This document shows positions 16,111 through 25,293 of a stretch of 64,000 nucleotides of DNA, one piece after another. The DNA comes from Candidatus Obscuribacterales bacterium (GTDB taxonomy: Bacteria; Cyanobacteriota; Vampirovibrionia; Obscuribacterales; Obscuribacteraceae): positions 36,251 to 100,250 of the forward strand of contig JAIERK010000107.1 of the NCBI GenBank assembly GCA_019746975.1. Reading direction: 5' to 3'. The translations under genes were made by a program, and so were the position numbers. Within the stretch, counting starts at the first letter, position 1; each line of letters begins with the position of its first letter. The notes under the pieces are model-generated. The model worked only from the letters and a program-made list of their open reading frames with translations. It was not told where the DNA came from and ran no database searches.

Positions 16111-18720
16111 ATGCTACCCATCACGACCAGCAAGCCTGGAGTTGTAGTCCATCTCAACCGACCTCTGACACTGCCGGAATGGCTACTCAGGCTCAATAAC
16201 CACGCCGGCGTTTGTATCTTTACGCTCATAGTCGTCAATTTAGCTTGTCATTGGCAAACAATTTCCGGTTTTTTCCTGGCCGACGATTTTGGTCATGTTT
16301 CCTACCTCAACGAGGTCTTCAAAGGCCATCCAGAGCTTTTGTTGAAAAACTTTTACTCAACCTGGTTGCAGACGGAAGGGACAAATTTTTATCGCCCATT
16401 GATTTCGCTTACACTCGCATGGGATTGCCTCTTATTCGGCTTTAACCCATCGGGATTTCACTTCTCCAACGTCGCCTTTCAAGTCCTATCGACTATCGCG
16501 CTCTATCTTTTCTTGCGCGAACTCATGGTCCGAACAGGACTAAAACAAAGCATCGTGCCGCTGCTGGCGGCCCTTGTATTCGCCGTTCATCCGCTCCACT
16601 CCGAGGTCGTGAGCTGGATAATTGCACGGGTCGACAGTGTCTGCTGCCTGTTTTATCTCTTCTCAATGTGGCTCTTCTTCAGAGCAAGAACTGTAATCGA
16701 TGCCAAGAAAAGAAAGCTAATCACAGCTCTTGCTTTACTCTCCTTCGTGCTCAGCCTCTTATCGAAGGAGATGGCGGCCACCCTACCAGCTAGCTTGACA
16801 CTACTTATGGTGCTCTTTCCAGAATTGTCCGTTCAAGATGAAGGAAAGAATCGCTTTTTTATAACAGTAAAGAGAGCATTGATTGCGACGTTTCCGATGT
16901 GGATCGTTCTGATTACATACATCGTTTTTCGGTGGATCGCATTGGGCTCGCTTACCGGTGGGTACCAGGGGTCTATCGGCGAAGGTTTGTCTTCGTCAAC
17001 ATTGAGCCGAATACTGTCCTCAGACTCGGCTTCGAGAGTGCTGTTTCCGCTGAATGTCGAGATTTTCACACCGATTAAACGCTGGGTGAGACCGCTGTCC
17101 TTCCTCTACTTTCTCTCGCTTTTACTATTTATCGCCAGAATGTTCGCACAGAAAAACCGCGTTGCGGTGCTGCGATTGCTATTCTTCTCGGCGTTGTGGT
17201 TCCTCATAGTGATGGCACCTGCGGTGCCCGTATGGAATCTTACTGAAACCCTTCAGGGCTCTCGATTCATTTACATGGGAACCGCTCCGCTTTCGCTTTT
17301 TCTCGCTGTTTTGCTCTCGCCATTCAACCTCGCCGACCCTTCAGCGGAGAATGCTTCGAGGCTGGAAGACTTAGCGGTGGAGCAGACTGCAATTGGTGCA
17401 TCATCGTCCAGGTCGTTATCAATCAGTACTGCCCTTGTAGGGATGCTCGTCGATGGACTCTCAGTCATCTCTGCGATTGCACTTGTCGGTATCTACGGTT
17501 ACATCGTCTGCGAGAATAACAATGCCTGGGTGAAAGCGGGCAATGAGCTGCGCTTATTGCAGCACGCGCTTGTGAGTCAGTTCAACCAATCTCGGAGCGA
17601 CGTTAAATTGGCGCTCTTGAACCTACCTCACAGGTACAAAGGAGCACACATGCTCTACAACGCGGCAACGATGTCGGTCATGCTGGCGCCACCTCTTGCA
17701 GATAGAGATTTCACCACAAAAATCGCGACCTTCGAGCCGGTCCTTTTTGGTGATGAAGACCTCGTTAGAATCTCGCGACTGAGGAAGATGGTTGAAGCCG
17801 GATCCGCGATAGAGTTCTTCCGCTGGGATAGGGACAAAAAAGAGCTCTGCCGTGTTGAGATCAAACCCGACGCAGGACATCTTCAATTTGCGCACTTTGG
17901 TCAGGATCTGGAGCCTATCGACGTGGACGCCAGAGGAAATCACATCGGAAAGGGCTCTGGCCAGAGCACCGCATCTAGTGCTTTACCACAGGGTAGATTG
18001 CTGAGCAGCGAGTATACATTGATCTCGCCGGCCATCGACTTGCAACCATCCGGAACCGACTTTCTGGATATCTGCATCGCCGCAACTCCGACAAAAGGCT
18101 TGGCGAGCGGCCCCGCCAATGTACCTGTAGTGGTGGAGTGGAGCACCGATGAGTCGGACAATATGGATCCTACGCGCAGCCTGATCACTACCGTCCCGCT
18201 CGACGGCAAGGCTTATAGGATGCGGCTTCATGTTTCTCAGCATAAGAAATGGCTTGCCCACGGACGGATACATCGGCTGGGCTTTTTGAGTCCAGCGCCT
18301 GGTGCGGAGGTAAAAGTATTCGGGCTGGCGCTGGCAAGAGGAGTTGATGCTATTGCTGCGCTGGAAGCAAACAGCAAAGGCTTCCGAGAGGATGCGTCCG
18401 GAGTGGTCAGAGCAGGTGGAAACTTAGGCCGATTCACCTATGATGTGTCGCAAATCGCAGGGGCGAAAGGCGTTTTATGCGAGATTTCCAAGCCCAATGC
18501 CTGGTTCGAGCACTATACCGACACATATCGAGACGCTCAGCCGAGCCCGAAGGCGCTAAAATCGTGGACGGAAAAAGAGCTTTCCAAAGTCGATGCAACC
18601 ATCGATTTGAAAAAGTTGGCTGGTGCAGGCTTCTACGAGATTCGTGTGGCCGCTGTCGATGATAATGGCTCAATCATTGGCTATTTCTCGGATCCGATTA
18701 TGTTTCAACTGAGTCAGTAA
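16111..18720 (+). CDS. Polytopic GT-C-type membrane protein (TMTC-like) with soluble C-terminal half
   Basis: The first ~450 of 869 residues form many hydrophobic helices with hallmarks of GT-C glycosyltransferases of the TMTC/PMT type: an acidic pair Asp58-Asp59 in FFLADDFGHV in the first outer loop, then YRPLISLTLAWD, FHFSNVAFQ, AVHPLHSEVVSWIIARVD and LLSKEMAATLP. Such enzymes use lipid-linked sugars to glycosylate proteins or lipids outside the membrane. The C-terminal ~350 residues are soluble and beta-rich with no recognised domain. The next gene starts three bases after the stop, so the two are translationally linked. Glycosyltransferase activity is inferred from motif order only. Confidence 0.75.
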   Translation: MLPITTSKPGVVVHLNRPLTLPEWLLRLNNHAGVCIFTLIVVNLACHWQTISGFFLADDFGHVSYLNEVFKGHPELLLKNFYSTWLQTEGTNFYRPLISLTLAWDCLLFGFNPSGFHFSNVAFQVLSTIALYLFLRELMVRTGLKQSIVPLLAALVFAVHPLHSEVVSWIIARVDSVCCLFYLFSMWLFFRARTVIDAKKRKLITALALLSFVLSLLSKEMAATLPASLTLLMVLFPELSVQDEGKNRFFITVKRALIATFPMWIVLITYIVFRWIALGSLTGGYQGSIGEGLSSSTLSRILSSDSASRVLFPLNVEIFTPIKRWVRPLSFLYFLSLLLFIARMFAQKNRVAVLRLLFFSALWFLIVMAPAVPVWNLTETLQGSRFIYMGTAPLSLFLAVLLSPFNLADPSAENASRLEDLAVEQTAIGASSSRSLSISTALVGMLVDGLSVISAIALVGIYGYIVCENNNAWVKAGNELRLLQHALVSQFNQSRSDVKLALLNLPHRYKGAHMLYNAATMSVMLAPPLADRDFTTKIATFEPVLFGDEDLVRISRLRKMVEAGSAIEFFRWDRDKKELCRVEIKPDAGHLQFAHFGQDLEPIDVDARGNHIGKGSGQSTASSALPQGRLLSSEYTLISPAIDLQPSGTDFLDICIAATPTKGLASGPANVPVVVEWSTDESDNMDPTRSLITTVPLDGKAYRMRLHVSQHKKWLAHGRIHRLGFLSPAPGAEVKVFGLALARGVDAIAALEANSKGFREDASGVVRAGGNLGRFTYDVSQIAGAKGVLCEISKPNAWFEHYTDTYRDAQPSPKALKSWTEKELSKVDATIDLKKLAGAGFYEIRVAAVDDNGSIIGYFSDPIMFQLSQ

Positions 18721-18722
18721 AG

Positions 18723-20789
18723 ATGCCGAATATATCCACAACTTCAAAACCCGCTCCACCGAGAAAGCTTACGCTCGAGGTAGCCGCATTCAACTGGCGC
18801 TCCGCCAGGGTGCAATTTGCGCTTGGATTTTCGCTGGTGTTGATATTTACGGCGTTGCTCTTCCAGGAATTTTTTGCAACTCGCTTCTTGCTGAGCGAGT
18901 ACTTGAATATCGGTAATTTGCTTGCCACCACAGATCCGGCCAACACTGTGCGCAGCTCAATCCCTTTTACAACCGATCCATTTACTTCGGTGCAGGTGCT
19001 GCTATTCGAGCATCATTCCTGGCTCTACAGGGTAGCCACGTTCGTCGTGGCTACCGCCACAGCATTGGTGATCGGATTGATCCAGTTTGATACAATACTC
19101 AGATTCGGCAATCGAACAGGCGCTGGAGCTGCCATTTTCTCGACACTCCTCTATATGACCATGCCTCTCGGCAATAGTCTTAGTTTGCCTGCAACTGCAC
19201 TTCCCGTTCTATTGAGCCAATTCGCGGGTTTGTGCGCCGTATATCTCGATATGCGTGCGCGCTTTCTAAAGGAGACTCCATTTCTGTATGCAGCGCTCAT
19301 CGCTTTGCTGCTTGCCGGGGTTCTGGATGCGCATGGCGTAGCAATAGCAATTACCGGTATCATCTGCCAGCGAGTCATGCTCCCGGACACCGATCGAATC
19401 AGCACAGCTGGAGGGAAACCCGAGAGATCATTACTTCGATCGATTCCCTACTTGTATCTTCTCGTAGGGCTCGCTTACTTTGTCCCTGTCTGTATCGGGC
19501 GCAATTGGGCGCCGGAGGCTCTCGACCTGAGCCAATTGTCGATCTCCGACAACACAGGCGGATCAATTCCGTACCGGCTGTTTCAAAAAATCATGCCGCC
19601 ATTGATAGTCACTGTATTCGGTATCGGGTTGGTTCGTACGACAATCGGCTCGGTCTGGCTCAGAGCCCTCTTCTTTCCGGTTGCTTGGCTAATCGGCCTT
19701 TTCCTCCTCGGACCCACCCTGGGAGGTTTTACACCTGAAAATCCGTCGATGCTTTTCTTTGCACCACCGATTTGCATGATTCTTCCCAGTGCGGCGCTTC
19801 CTTGCATTGATACCATCAATCGCCGTATGCGAGTAGCTATGACCATCATCGGCTGCCTGGTTCTCTCTGCGATCGTAGTGATATCCGGCAGTGTCTCCGC
19901 GCACACACTACACCAGCAATGTGTAGAAGCAAGAGATCTCAGCTTTTTCAAAGTTGAGTTAGCAAGACACTTTGCTTCGACTGGCGGTCGCCTGGTGGTA
20001 GTCAATCCACCATTCTCGAAGAGCAACAGAGATACTAGCGGATTCGTCCGTGACAGCAGCACGAAGGGCTTGGCACAAGCACTGTCCAGGCTTCGTGATC
20101 AGGACACCATAGCGTACCAATGTCTGCTTAACTCGCCGATATCGAATCAGAAATTACAGGTGACTACGCTAAGAAAAATCCCGAGTGCTTTCGTCAGACT
20201 GGCACATGAGGCGACGGCGCGAGAGGATGTTCGCTCCAGTAAAGTTACCGATTACTTCGCATGGGACAAAGAGGCGCGCCAATTGATGCCGATTTATTAT
20301 GTCGGATCAGACGCACTCCGGCTTGATCTCACGGATTCAGAGACTGTGGAAAAGCTGCAGAGTAATCCATCAGTAGTCCGCGTGAAAGACAAGGAATGGG
20401 CCGAGATTCCTCGCGGTAAAGCCTTCCTGGAAATTGAAGAAAAAGGTATCAGAATGAATTCCGGTCAGTCTGAAGATTTAAGTGTCTGGTTTTCACACCA
20501 AGCGCTTGATCCGACAAAGATTGGCAGAGTGGTGGTTAAATCAGAGACTTCACCCATCTCCAATGATCTCGGGGTCTTTCTTCTCTTCAAAGGGACAGAA
20601 GACGACGACATCGGAGCGATTCCGCTGAGCCGCGCAGGCGACGCACTTATCGCAGAGACTCGCGGAATTTCAGAGTGGCACAAACATAAAAGCATCGTCG
20701 CAATAGGCATCAAGTTATCGGAAGGAAGCCCAGCTGTGGTATTAAGTTCGGTAGAAGGCGCTGCGGGGCGAAAAAATCATGGACATTGA
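18723..20789 (+). CDS. Large membrane protein, probable partner of the GT-C protein
   Basis: A 688-residue protein with about ten hydrophobic helices in residues 30-400 and a soluble C-terminal part of about 280 residues. It begins directly after the GT-C-like gene and resembles it in layout (membrane half, then beta-rich soluble half), but lacks the AVHPLHSE-type signature. A short acidic motif, LLATTDPAN, lies in the first outer loop. No specific family is recognised. Organisation as GT-C-like gene, this gene, then AI-2E permease with overlapping ends suggests one transcript and a joint role in cell-surface glycan work. Confidence 0.6.
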   Translation: MPNISTTSKPAPPRKLTLEVAAFNWRSARVQFALGFSLVLIFTALLFQEFFATRFLLSEYLNIGNLLATTDPANTVRSSIPFTTDPFTSVQVLLFEHHSWLYRVATFVVATATALVIGLIQFDTILRFGNRTGAGAAIFSTLLYMTMPLGNSLSLPATALPVLLSQFAGLCAVYLDMRARFLKETPFLYAALIALLLAGVLDAHGVAIAITGIICQRVMLPDTDRISTAGGKPERSLLRSIPYLYLLVGLAYFVPVCIGRNWAPEALDLSQLSISDNTGGSIPYRLFQKIMPPLIVTVFGIGLVRTTIGSVWLRALFFPVAWLIGLFLLGPTLGGFTPENPSMLFFAPPICMILPSAALPCIDTINRRMRVAMTIIGCLVLSAIVVISGSVSAHTLHQQCVEARDLSFFKVELARHFASTGGRLVVVNPPFSKSNRDTSGFVRDSSTKGLAQALSRLRDQDTIAYQCLLNSPISNQKLQVTTLRKIPSAFVRLAHEATAREDVRSSKVTDYFAWDKEARQLMPIYYVGSDALRLDLTDSETVEKLQSNPSVVRVKDKEWAEIPRGKAFLEIEEKGIRMNSGQSEDLSVWFSHQALDPTKIGRVVVKSETSPISNDLGVFLLFKGTEDDDIGAIPLSRAGDALIAETRGISEWHKHKSIVAIGIKLSEGSPAVVLSSVEGAAGRKNHGH

Positions 20790-22119
20790 CGACACTCGCT
20801 GGGAAAAGCATCGAAGACAGGGTTGGAAGAGACGCAACAACCTGACGACACCGCTCATACTGGTCGGATTGGTTCTCCTTCTATGGCTGGCCTGGGAGAT
20901 GAGGGCAATTGTTGTTGCTGTGCTTTTCTCGATTACCATGGCATCAGCCATCGCACCCGTGGCGGAGCATCTGGAGAAGCGCAAAATTCATAGAGCAGCG
21001 ACGGTCGGAATCGTCTACGTACTTGTCGGAGTTCTGTATGCAATCCTTTTCGCGGCACTTTTCCCGACATTGAAAGAGCAGGCGCTCAGTCTCTACGAGA
21101 AGCTGCCCAACTATGCATCCGGACTCAATGACTTGTACTTCAGGGTTCGCGAGATGCTTGGCGAAAGCGCTGGAACGATCGCCGTAAGTCCCAACGACAT
21201 TCGCGGTTTCGTATCGAAGTTGTCCGGTCATGCGCTTCATTTCACATCGGACCTGGTGACCGTAATAATCAGTGGAATTTTAGTACTGTTCTTAACCGGT
21301 TACTTTGTAGTCGAGGCACCTGACCTCTGGGCAAAACTGCTTGAGTGGGTTCCCAAAGAGCATAGAGCTAGAGCATCTGGTCTTATACGACCGCTGGAAG
21401 CTCGGCTAGGTGGATATATACGCGGACAACTGCTGGTGAGCGTAGCAGTCTCCGTGTTTCTGACCATAGGACTGCTTCTCCTTCGCGTTGAGCACGCGAT
21501 TCTTCTAGGCTCGCTTTCAGGACTGCTCAATTTAGTCCCATTTGTTGGATCTATGATTACGGCAGTACTGGCTGTCCTCGTCGCATTCAGCCAATCGCCG
21601 TTGTTGGCCGGCGCCACCGTTTTGCTGTTTGTCCTCGAACAATGGCTCGAAAGCAACATCATCGTTCCGAACTTGCTAGGTAAGCAAGTTGAGCTGCATC
21701 CGCTCATCGTCATGTTCTCCATTATCATAGGTGCTTCAATTATGGGGGTGCCCGGTGCACTAATCGCGGTACCACTAGCTACCGCCAGCATGTTCTTAGC
21801 AGAAGAGTTCTACCTCAGACCGCTCAAAGAGAAAGAAACTAATGAAGCTAATGATGCGGCTTCCGCTCAAACGCAAAGTGTTTCCGGTCAACACTCGGTG
21901 CATCACAGACAGGTAATGCAGGACACTCGAGCTAAAGGAAGTCCTACCGACGAAGGCTCGGTCAGTTTGAAAGAGTCGCCGAATGCCTTCTCGGCCAAAA
22001 TCAGCCTTGCATCCGAATCGACCGCCGACCAGCTGCGAGCCCGTCCTCAAGGCTACGAAGACAGTAAGGACAAATCGCAGCCGCCGCAAAATCTAGACGA
22101 CACGATTCCACCAGAGTAG
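20779..22119 (+). CDS. AI-2E family transporter (PerM/TqsA-type permease)
   Basis: A 446-residue membrane protein with the AI-2E family pattern: N-terminal helix pair, a periplasmic-type segment about 90-145, then a helix bundle with the conserved LSGLLNLVPFVGSMI and NIIVPNLLGKQVELHPLIV motifs near residues 250-320. Members export small molecules or work in ion homeostasis; substrate unknown. The last ~95 residues are a hydrophilic tail rich in Ser/Glu/Gln. It overlaps the previous gene by 11 bases and is convergent with pyrD 26 bases downstream. Confidence 0.88.
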   Translation: MDIDDTRWEKHRRQGWKRRNNLTTPLILVGLVLLLWLAWEMRAIVVAVLFSITMASAIAPVAEHLEKRKIHRAATVGIVYVLVGVLYAILFAALFPTLKEQALSLYEKLPNYASGLNDLYFRVREMLGESAGTIAVSPNDIRGFVSKLSGHALHFTSDLVTVIISGILVLFLTGYFVVEAPDLWAKLLEWVPKEHRARASGLIRPLEARLGGYIRGQLLVSVAVSVFLTIGLLLLRVEHAILLGSLSGLLNLVPFVGSMITAVLAVLVAFSQSPLLAGATVLLFVLEQWLESNIIVPNLLGKQVELHPLIVMFSIIIGASIMGVPGALIAVPLATASMFLAEEFYLRPLKEKETNEANDAASAQTQSVSGQHSVHHRQVMQDTRAKGSPTDEGSVSLKESPNAFSAKISLASESTADQLRARPQGYEDSKDKSQPPQNLDDTIPPE

Positions 22120-22145
22120 AACAAGAACCTCAATCCTGTGGACTG

Positions 22146-23249
22146 CTACACCGAAGCTGCAACAACGCCGACAGCGCTGCCTATCGCTTCCGTCAGATTC
22201 ATTCCTTTCTGCTCCAGGATTTCAGCCAACTCCTGCGCTATCGTGAAAGGCAGATACGGTCCGTGATACACGAGACCGGTATACAACTCGAGTGCATCTG
22301 CACCGGCCGCGATCACCTGAAAAGCGTCGGCACCACTTGTGATACCACCGCAAGCAATAATTTGTTGCTCTTTCTGCTTTAGCGCGCAGAGCTGCCGAAT
22401 CATCGCAACAACTTTCGCCCGAATCGGAGGACCGCTCAACCCGCCTGGGCCGATCTTAGTAAGCGTGTCTTTCGTCGTCTTCAACATGGAACGATCTGTC
22501 GACGTATTGCCTACAACATATCCAGAGAGTCGATGTCTGCTCACTAGCGACACCACATTTTCCAGCAGCTCCCGGTCGCTGTCGGGTGACAGTTTGACAA
22601 AGAGAGGGATATGATTGCTGTTGACCTTTGTCAATTCTTGAAAGACCGCATCAAGCATGTCGAGCTCTTGCAGCTTAGTCTCATGCGTGTTCGGACAACT
22701 TACGTTGATTGAGGCGAAGAGCATAGGAATGTCCTTCATCGCCGAAAAAGTGGTGACGAAATCTTTTGCTGCTTTGTCACCTACGACAGTCGGATCGTTT
22801 GTTTTTGCAATGCTTAGCGCCACCGGTAAGCTAGGCTGAGCCGCCCTCATTCTGGCCGCGACAACCTCTGCACCATCGCCGTTGAGCCCTAAGTAGTTGA
22901 TGACCGCCTCATCCTCTATCAATCTGAATATTCGTGGCTTAGGGTTACCAGGTCGCGGCTGCGCAGTCACTGAGCCAATCTCAGCAAAGCCGAATCCCAT
23001 CAGACTAAGCCACTCAGTGTGAGTCGCATTCTTGTCAAAGCCGGCAGCAAGACCGATGGGATTGGCAAGCCGTGTTCCAGCGATTTTGGTCGCCAATCTC
23101 GGCGAGATCTGCCAGCCGCCCGACTGCGGCTTGAGTATCGATAGAAGTGGTAGCAGTCGTTGAGCGAAGTGGTGAGCTTCTTCCGGATCCATCCTGAAGA
23201 GAAGCGGTCTTATTAACTTCTCGTACAATCCTGGGCGTCGCTCTGACAC
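22146..23249 (-). CDS. pyrD: Dihydroorotate dehydrogenase, quinone-type (class 2)
   Basis: The 367-residue protein has an N-terminal helical extension (MDPEEAHHFAQRLLPLL) that in class 2 enzymes docks to the membrane and quinone, then the FMN barrel with NPIGLAAGFDKN, INYLGLNGDG, and the catalytic serine Ser184 in INVSCPNT (class 1 enzymes use cysteine). It oxidises dihydroorotate to orotate in de novo pyrimidine synthesis. The start is GTG, preceded by AGGTGAG. It lies beside, but separately from, the pyrimidine breakdown operon. Confidence 0.95.
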   Translation of the reverse strand: MSERRPGLYEKLIRPLLFRMDPEEAHHFAQRLLPLLSILKPQSGGWQISPRLATKIAGTRLANPIGLAAGFDKNATHTEWLSLMGFGFAEIGSVTAQPRPGNPKPRIFRLIEDEAVINYLGLNGDGAEVVAARMRAAQPSLPVALSIAKTNDPTVVGDKAAKDFVTTFSAMKDIPMLFASINVSCPNTHETKLQELDMLDAVFQELTKVNSNHIPLFVKLSPDSDRELLENVVSLVSRHRLSGYVVGNTSTDRSMLKTTKDTLTKIGPGGLSGPPIRAKVVAMIRQLCALKQKEQQIIACGGITSGADAFQVIAAGADALELYTGLVYHGPYLPFTIAQELAEILEQKGMNLTEAIGSAVGVVAASV

Positions 23250-23399
23250 TGCTCACCTGCCGCCACCGAACGATCTAAATGTTATCTCAGACCGGCTGAA
23301 TTGGAAATAAGGGTCCGCCAATCAAATCGGTCATACCGTTGAAGACGTAGTTCTGTGCAGCGTTTTCACCGATCAATTTTTTGCTATAACCCCGACATA

Positions 23400-23429
23400 T
23401 TGCCACGAGAGCTCACTCGTGTGTACTAT
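23400..23429 (+). promoter_or_regulatory. Sigma70-like promoter for the 61-aa protein
   Basis: TTGCCA (23400-23405) and TACTAT (23424-23429) are 18 bases apart. The spacer holds an inverted repeat CACGAG/CTCGTG (23404-23409 and 23416-23421), a possible repressor site. Predicted transcription would start about 20 bases before the ATG at 23458. Confidence 0.4.
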
Positions 23430-23457
23430 AGTGATGAGTGGCAATGGAGTATGCCCT

Positions 23458-23643
23458 ATGTCCGATAACGAAGTCAGCGAATCGAAGCTCCCCGGAAAAA
23501 ACGTACAAATCCTACTCACTGTGGTCTTTTTGGTAATTGCGATCGCTGTAGCGATACTGGTCATGCCCAAGGTCACTGTCCAGCAACAGAGCACCGCTCC
23601 GGGTGGAGCTGCAGCCGGCGGACCTCCACAACAGCATCCGTGA
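23458..23643 (+). CDS. Small single-pass membrane protein (61 aa)
   Basis: From ATG 23458 (GGAG eight bases upstream; an earlier in-frame start at 23419 has no ribosome site) the product has a short hydrophilic head, one strong membrane helix (VQILLTVVFLVIAIAVAILV) and a Gly/Pro/Ala/Gln-rich tail. No family is recognised. A promoter-like sequence precedes it. Likely a real small membrane protein of unknown role. Confidence 0.6.
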   Translation: MSDNEVSESKLPGKNVQILLTVVFLVIAIAVAILVMPKVTVQQQSTAPGGAAAGGPPQQHP

Positions 23644-23809
23644 TTTCACGTTAGAGCTCTGTACAAGCACGACACCAGCGTTCCAAGCGGCTATGCGATT
23701 CGAATAGCGAGACGTTGCGGTGTCTGTGGCCTGAGTTGCAGCTTTCCTTTTTTCCTGCGATGACATGTTCGGACTCGCTCGGTGCCAGCGAGACGCTTTG
23801 TGGTCCCAG

Positions 23810-23909
23810 TAGCACAGCAGCTCGCACAATCGCCGCTTCGAAAAACGGATCTCGCCCAAGTAGCACTGCCGTTCGAGCAGTCGTGCTTCGACGAACGGAT
23901 TTCTCTTAG
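23810..23909. repeat. Degenerate tandem repeat, about 51 bp x 2, abutting preA
   Basis: Unit 1 (23810-23860) and unit 2 (23861-23909) share TAGCAC at the start, then CTTCGA, ACGGAT and CTC in the same order and spacing. Unit 2 includes the stop codon of preA. Upstream, GCGAGACG occurs twice (near 23706 and 23787), hinting at further older duplications in the same gap (23644-23905), which otherwise shows no gene. Confidence 0.5.
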
Positions 23910-25252
23910 TGAATGTGGATGCCGACTTCGTCGCGGTAGGCTTCCATCTTGTCCCATTCTTGAGTAATCTCGGGACGTTTTTTCGAAAGCTCGTTCCAGG
24001 TGGTGTGTGGTCTGCCGGTTTCGATTTCGACCATAGAGATACAGTCGTCGACGGGACATACAACACTGCAAAGATCGCAGCCTACGCAGTCTTTTTCGCG
24101 AACTACGGGGAACATACGGCCGTTGCCGTTGCCAACGTCTTTCAGCTTCATATCATGTAAATCAATACATTGGTGTGCAGCATCATTGCAAGCGATATAG
24201 CAGAGGTTGCATTGAATGCACTTGTCGTGATTAATTCGAGCCACGGTCTGGAAGCCCAGATCGAAGTCACCGAAGTTAGAGATGCGAGGAAGAGACTTGC
24301 CGATGAAGTCATTACAAGTTTTAAACCCACGCTCGTCCATCCAGTTCGACATTCCATCAATCATGTCTTCGACGATGCGGAAGCCCCAGTGCATCACTGC
24401 CGTGCACACCTGAACGCTGGTCGAACCTAAGAGCATGAATTCAACCGCATCACGCCAGGTCTCGATACCGCCCATTCCGGAGATGGGCACTCCTGACTTC
24501 AGAACCTCAGGATCGGAAGCCACGGAACTCAACAGATGAAGCGCGATGGGCTTGACCGCTGGACCAGCATAACCGCCATGGCCACCTTTTCCGCCTACGT
24601 TTGGTTTGATCTCGAAACTGTCGAGGTCAACACCCATAATGCTATTGATCGTGTTAATCAAAGACAGAGCGGAGGCACCACCTTTGATGGCTGACCTTGC
24701 TGGAAAACCGATATCAGTGATATTGGGCGTAAGTTTGACTATGACCGGCTTCGTCGCAACCTCCATGACCCACTCGGTGACCATACAGGTGTACTCTGGA
24801 ACCTGTCCCATAGCAGAACCCATGCCGCGCTCCGACATGCCGTGCGGACAGCCGAAGTTCAATTCGAAGCCGTCGCAGCCAGTGTCTTCGCTGCGTTTAA
24901 TAATCTCCTGCCACGCTTCCTTTTTGGACTCGACCATGACAGAGACGATGACCGCGTTATTCGGGAAATTGCGCTTAACTTCAGCGATCTCTCTGAGGTT
25001 GACGTCAACAGGTCGATCGCTTATCAGCTCTACGTTGTTGAGGCCGATGATCTTACTGCCTTTGTAATCTATCGTTCCATAACGATTACAGACGTTCATA
25101 ACCGGTGCGCCGATCGTTTTCCAAACTGCTCCACCCCAACCTTGCTCAAATGCCTTCTGGACCTGGTAGCCCGAATTCGCGGGAGGAGCCGACGCCAACC
25201 AGAATGGATTGGGCGACTTGATACCACAGAAGTCAATCTCTAGATTTGCCAT
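23906..25252 (-). CDS. preA: NAD-dependent dihydropyrimidine dehydrogenase, subunit PreA
   Basis: The 448-residue protein has an FMN-binding TIM barrel homologous to dihydroorotate dehydrogenases (about 1-330; motifs SPNPFWLASAPPA, FGCPHGMSERGMG and VIVKLTPNITDI), followed by two 4Fe-4S ferredoxin motifs (CIQCNLCYIAC and CVGCDLCSVVC). With PreT it reduces uracil or thymine to the dihydro form, the first step of reductive pyrimidine breakdown. GGAG precedes the ATG. PreT ends 41 bases upstream, so the subunits are co-expressed. The active-site loop reads GSAMGQ (see findings). Confidence 0.93.
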   Translation of the reverse strand: MANLEIDFCGIKSPNPFWLASAPPANSGYQVQKAFEQGWGGAVWKTIGAPVMNVCNRYGTIDYKGSKIIGLNNVELISDRPVDVNLREIAEVKRNFPNNAVIVSVMVESKKEAWQEIIKRSEDTGCDGFELNFGCPHGMSERGMGSAMGQVPEYTCMVTEWVMEVATKPVIVKLTPNITDIGFPARSAIKGGASALSLINTINSIMGVDLDSFEIKPNVGGKGGHGGYAGPAVKPIALHLLSSVASDPEVLKSGVPISGMGGIETWRDAVEFMLLGSTSVQVCTAVMHWGFRIVEDMIDGMSNWMDERGFKTCNDFIGKSLPRISNFGDFDLGFQTVARINHDKCIQCNLCYIACNDAAHQCIDLHDMKLKDVGNGNGRMFPVVREKDCVGCDLCSVVCPVDDCISMVEIETGRPHTTWNELSKKRPEITQEWDKMEAYRDEVGIHIH

Positions 25253-25293
25253 TGTATTCTCCGTGCGTTTTCAATAAAAAAGAAAAGCTTTTC

